From the NCBI GenBank assembly GCA_016124935.1, contig WGMS01000014.1, positions 186,001 through 250,000 of the forward strand: a DNA stretch of 64,000 bases, read 5' to 3'. The DNA comes from a bacterium (GTDB lineage: Bacteria; Cyanobacteriota; Vampirovibrionia; Obscuribacterales; Obscuribacteraceae). The notes beneath the pieces are model-generated. The model searched no databases, was not told where the DNA came from, and was given only the letters and a program-made list of their open reading frames with translations. Both the position numbers and the translations under genes were made by a program. This document shows, piece after piece, positions 62,900 to 64,000 of this stretch (its first letter is position 1; each line of letters begins with the position of its first letter).

Positions 62900-64000
62900 T
62901 GGCTTCCCAATTTCTTGATATCCGCATGTTGAACATATTCAGAAATAACAGCTTTATCTCCCGCGCAGTTTTGACTGCACTCACATTCCAGCTGGTTCTT
63001 TCCGGTACCGCACCAGCTCTGGCTGCGGCTTCCTCGGTGGACAGCAAGAGCGACAGCAGTGCCGGAGGAGGCAGTGGAACGCTTTTACTGCCGCTTACAC
63101 CCAAGATAGACGCTGCCGGTCTGGCCCAGGAAGACGAGACCGAAGAATCCGGAGAGGACGACGATGGCAAAAACGGAGTTGTGCCCATACAGCCTCCGGA
63201 CGCTGACACCGAGTCCGAGCCAACCGGCCCGGTCGATCTATCTAAATTTAAAGCCCAGGAGCCTTACAACGATGAAGGCATAGTCGACCCCAGAAAGTCC
63301 TTCAGTCTTGAAGTGGATGAAGAGGACGATGACGAAGGTGGTTTGGCCTCCCAGATTAGTGAAGATACAACCTTGAAGGGCACAATTCAGATTGTCGCCG
63401 ATGATACCGAGTATGACAGCGAGAAGAACACCTTTCTCGGGACCGGAAACGCGGTCTGTGTTATCGGTGGTCAGAACTCACGGCTCGAAGCGGACATGAT
63501 TCTCTATGACCAGAACGAAGAAACCATCGACGCACGCGGTCATGTCACCATTTTGAGAGAAGGTCAGGTTACCACCGGCAAATCCTTCAAGTTCAAGGTG
63601 AACTCCGACGAATATCTGATTACCAAACCGGATACCGAGGTCAACGGCGCCAATATCGTCGCCCGGGCCGGTAAAGGCGCCAATGGCGGTCTGGCCTTCA
63701 AAGATGGCACCCTCGAATTTCCCACCCCATTTGTATTTCAGAAAAGTCAGCTCTTTGGTCCGGTAAGTCACCTGACTACTCTGGCTAAGAAAAAGGCCCA
63801 TCCCGATGCCTATATGCCGGCCAAGCCCAGCTACAAATTTACCGCTCGTCGCATGGTCTATGAAAAGTACAAAGACCAGGGTAATCTGACCATATTTGGC
63901 GGCAAGATGATGTTCGGCAAGTTCGGTGTGCCGATTCCCAAGCTGAACGCGACCATAACAAAAGACGGCAACGACATGATCATGCCGATTGCGCCGGCCC
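62899..64000 (+). CDS. OstA/LptA-like secreted envelope protein, 3' end missing
   Basis: Open to the window end, 367 codons so far. ATG 62899 (in-frame ATG 62926 also possible). Signal peptide near residues 10-47 (RAVLTALTFQLVLSG, cleavage near ALAA), an acidic region (~48-165), then a beta-rich part matching OstA/LptA organisation: GTIQIVADDTEYDSEKN, LGTGNAVCVIGGQNSRLEAD, ILYDQNEETIDARGHVTI. LptA/LptD-type domains bridge or insert lipopolysaccharide; the rest, outside the window, decides which. Inference; LPS synthesis was not checked. Confidence 0.8.
   Translation, partial: MASQFLDIRMLNIFRNNSFISRAVLTALTFQLVLSGTAPALAAASSVDSKSDSSAGGGSGTLLLPLTPKIDAAGLAQEDETEESGEDDDGKNGVVPIQPPDADTESEPTGPVDLSKFKAQEPYNDEGIVDPRKSFSLEVDEEDDDEGGLASQISEDTTLKGTIQIVADDTEYDSEKNTFLGTGNAVCVIGGQNSRLEADMILYDQNEETIDARGHVTILREGQVTTGKSFKFKVNSDEYLITKPDTEVNGANIVARAGKGANGGLAFKDGTLEFPTPFVFQKSQLFGPVSHLTTLAKKKAHPDAYMPAKPSYKFTARRMVYEKYKDQGNLTIFGGKMMFGKFGVPIPKLNATITKDGNDMIMPIAPA

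Overview
The window is a dense, low-mobility bacterial chromosome segment holding about 50 protein genes. There are no rRNA genes, no clear tRNA, no CRISPR array, no insertion sequence and no phage genes. Gene content points to a non-photosynthetic relative of Cyanobacteria, most likely Vampirovibrionia/Melainabacteria of the Obscuribacterales type. This is inference from: a zwf-opcA-pgl-gnd cluster (OpcA is essentially cyanobacterial or actinobacterial); many TPR and Ser/Thr-kinase genes; MCE/MlaE lipid transport and an OstA/LptA-like secreted protein, which imply a Gram-negative envelope; and a sigma-like gene next to a gene vaguely like cyanobacterial DUF1822. Many starts are TTG or GTG.

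Layout. 1-5972: a truncated secreted metzincin protease, a secreted protein of unknown function, a probable degenerate exonuclease-fold protein, then two minus-strand genes (unknown, and sigma-like plus three helix-hairpin-helix units) and a small membrane protein. 6056-8651: a membrane-anchored trypsin-like protease and a secreted protein sharing a DUF4384-like domain, closed by a strong terminator. 8761-12648: Tat-type Fe/Mn superoxide dismutase, ACT-regulated malic enzyme, a tiny coiled-coil protein and an RmlD/MAT2B-like reductase.

12707-31079, all minus strand, is the standout region: two CheW genes, a soluble methyl-accepting protein carrying an N-terminal transposase-type HTH, CheR-TPR, CheW, hybrid CheA-REC, CheB, a response regulator, a PAS-REC-(dead)Hpt protein, a stand-alone Hpt, a membrane TPR protein, two membrane Ser/Thr kinases and a polytopic membrane protein. 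The genes are tightly packed, with several 4-base overlaps. It looks like one chemosensory/phosphorelay/STPK module not tied to flagellar genes here.

31333-33281 encodes MlaE-MlaD lipid transport without an ATPase gene. 33354-35627 holds flavodoxin, a small Cys protein and a PepSY protein around three Fur-box-like sites (an iron-starvation response). 35611-40213 holds a small unknown gene, a GT39-like membrane enzyme, a MraY/WecA-family transferase and glyA. 40374-46419 is zwf-opcA-pgl-gnd-recO, the oxidative pentose phosphate operon. 46606-50485 holds an FAD oxidoreductase, a short RecQ and a TPR lipoprotein-like or secreted protein.

50618-56299 holds membrane proteins, a TPR protein, a CPBP protease, a Gly-rich small membrane protein and a ribbon-helix-helix protein; it includes a 448-base gene-free stretch with foldable sequence. 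56684-58401 is selD-yedF (selenium). 58885-62639 holds a PHB-depolymerase-like esterase, a PfkB sugar kinase, an SCP2-like protein and an iron alcohol dehydrogenase. 62899-64000 is the start of an OstA/LptA-like envelope protein, preceded by a translationally coupled 8-codon ORF.
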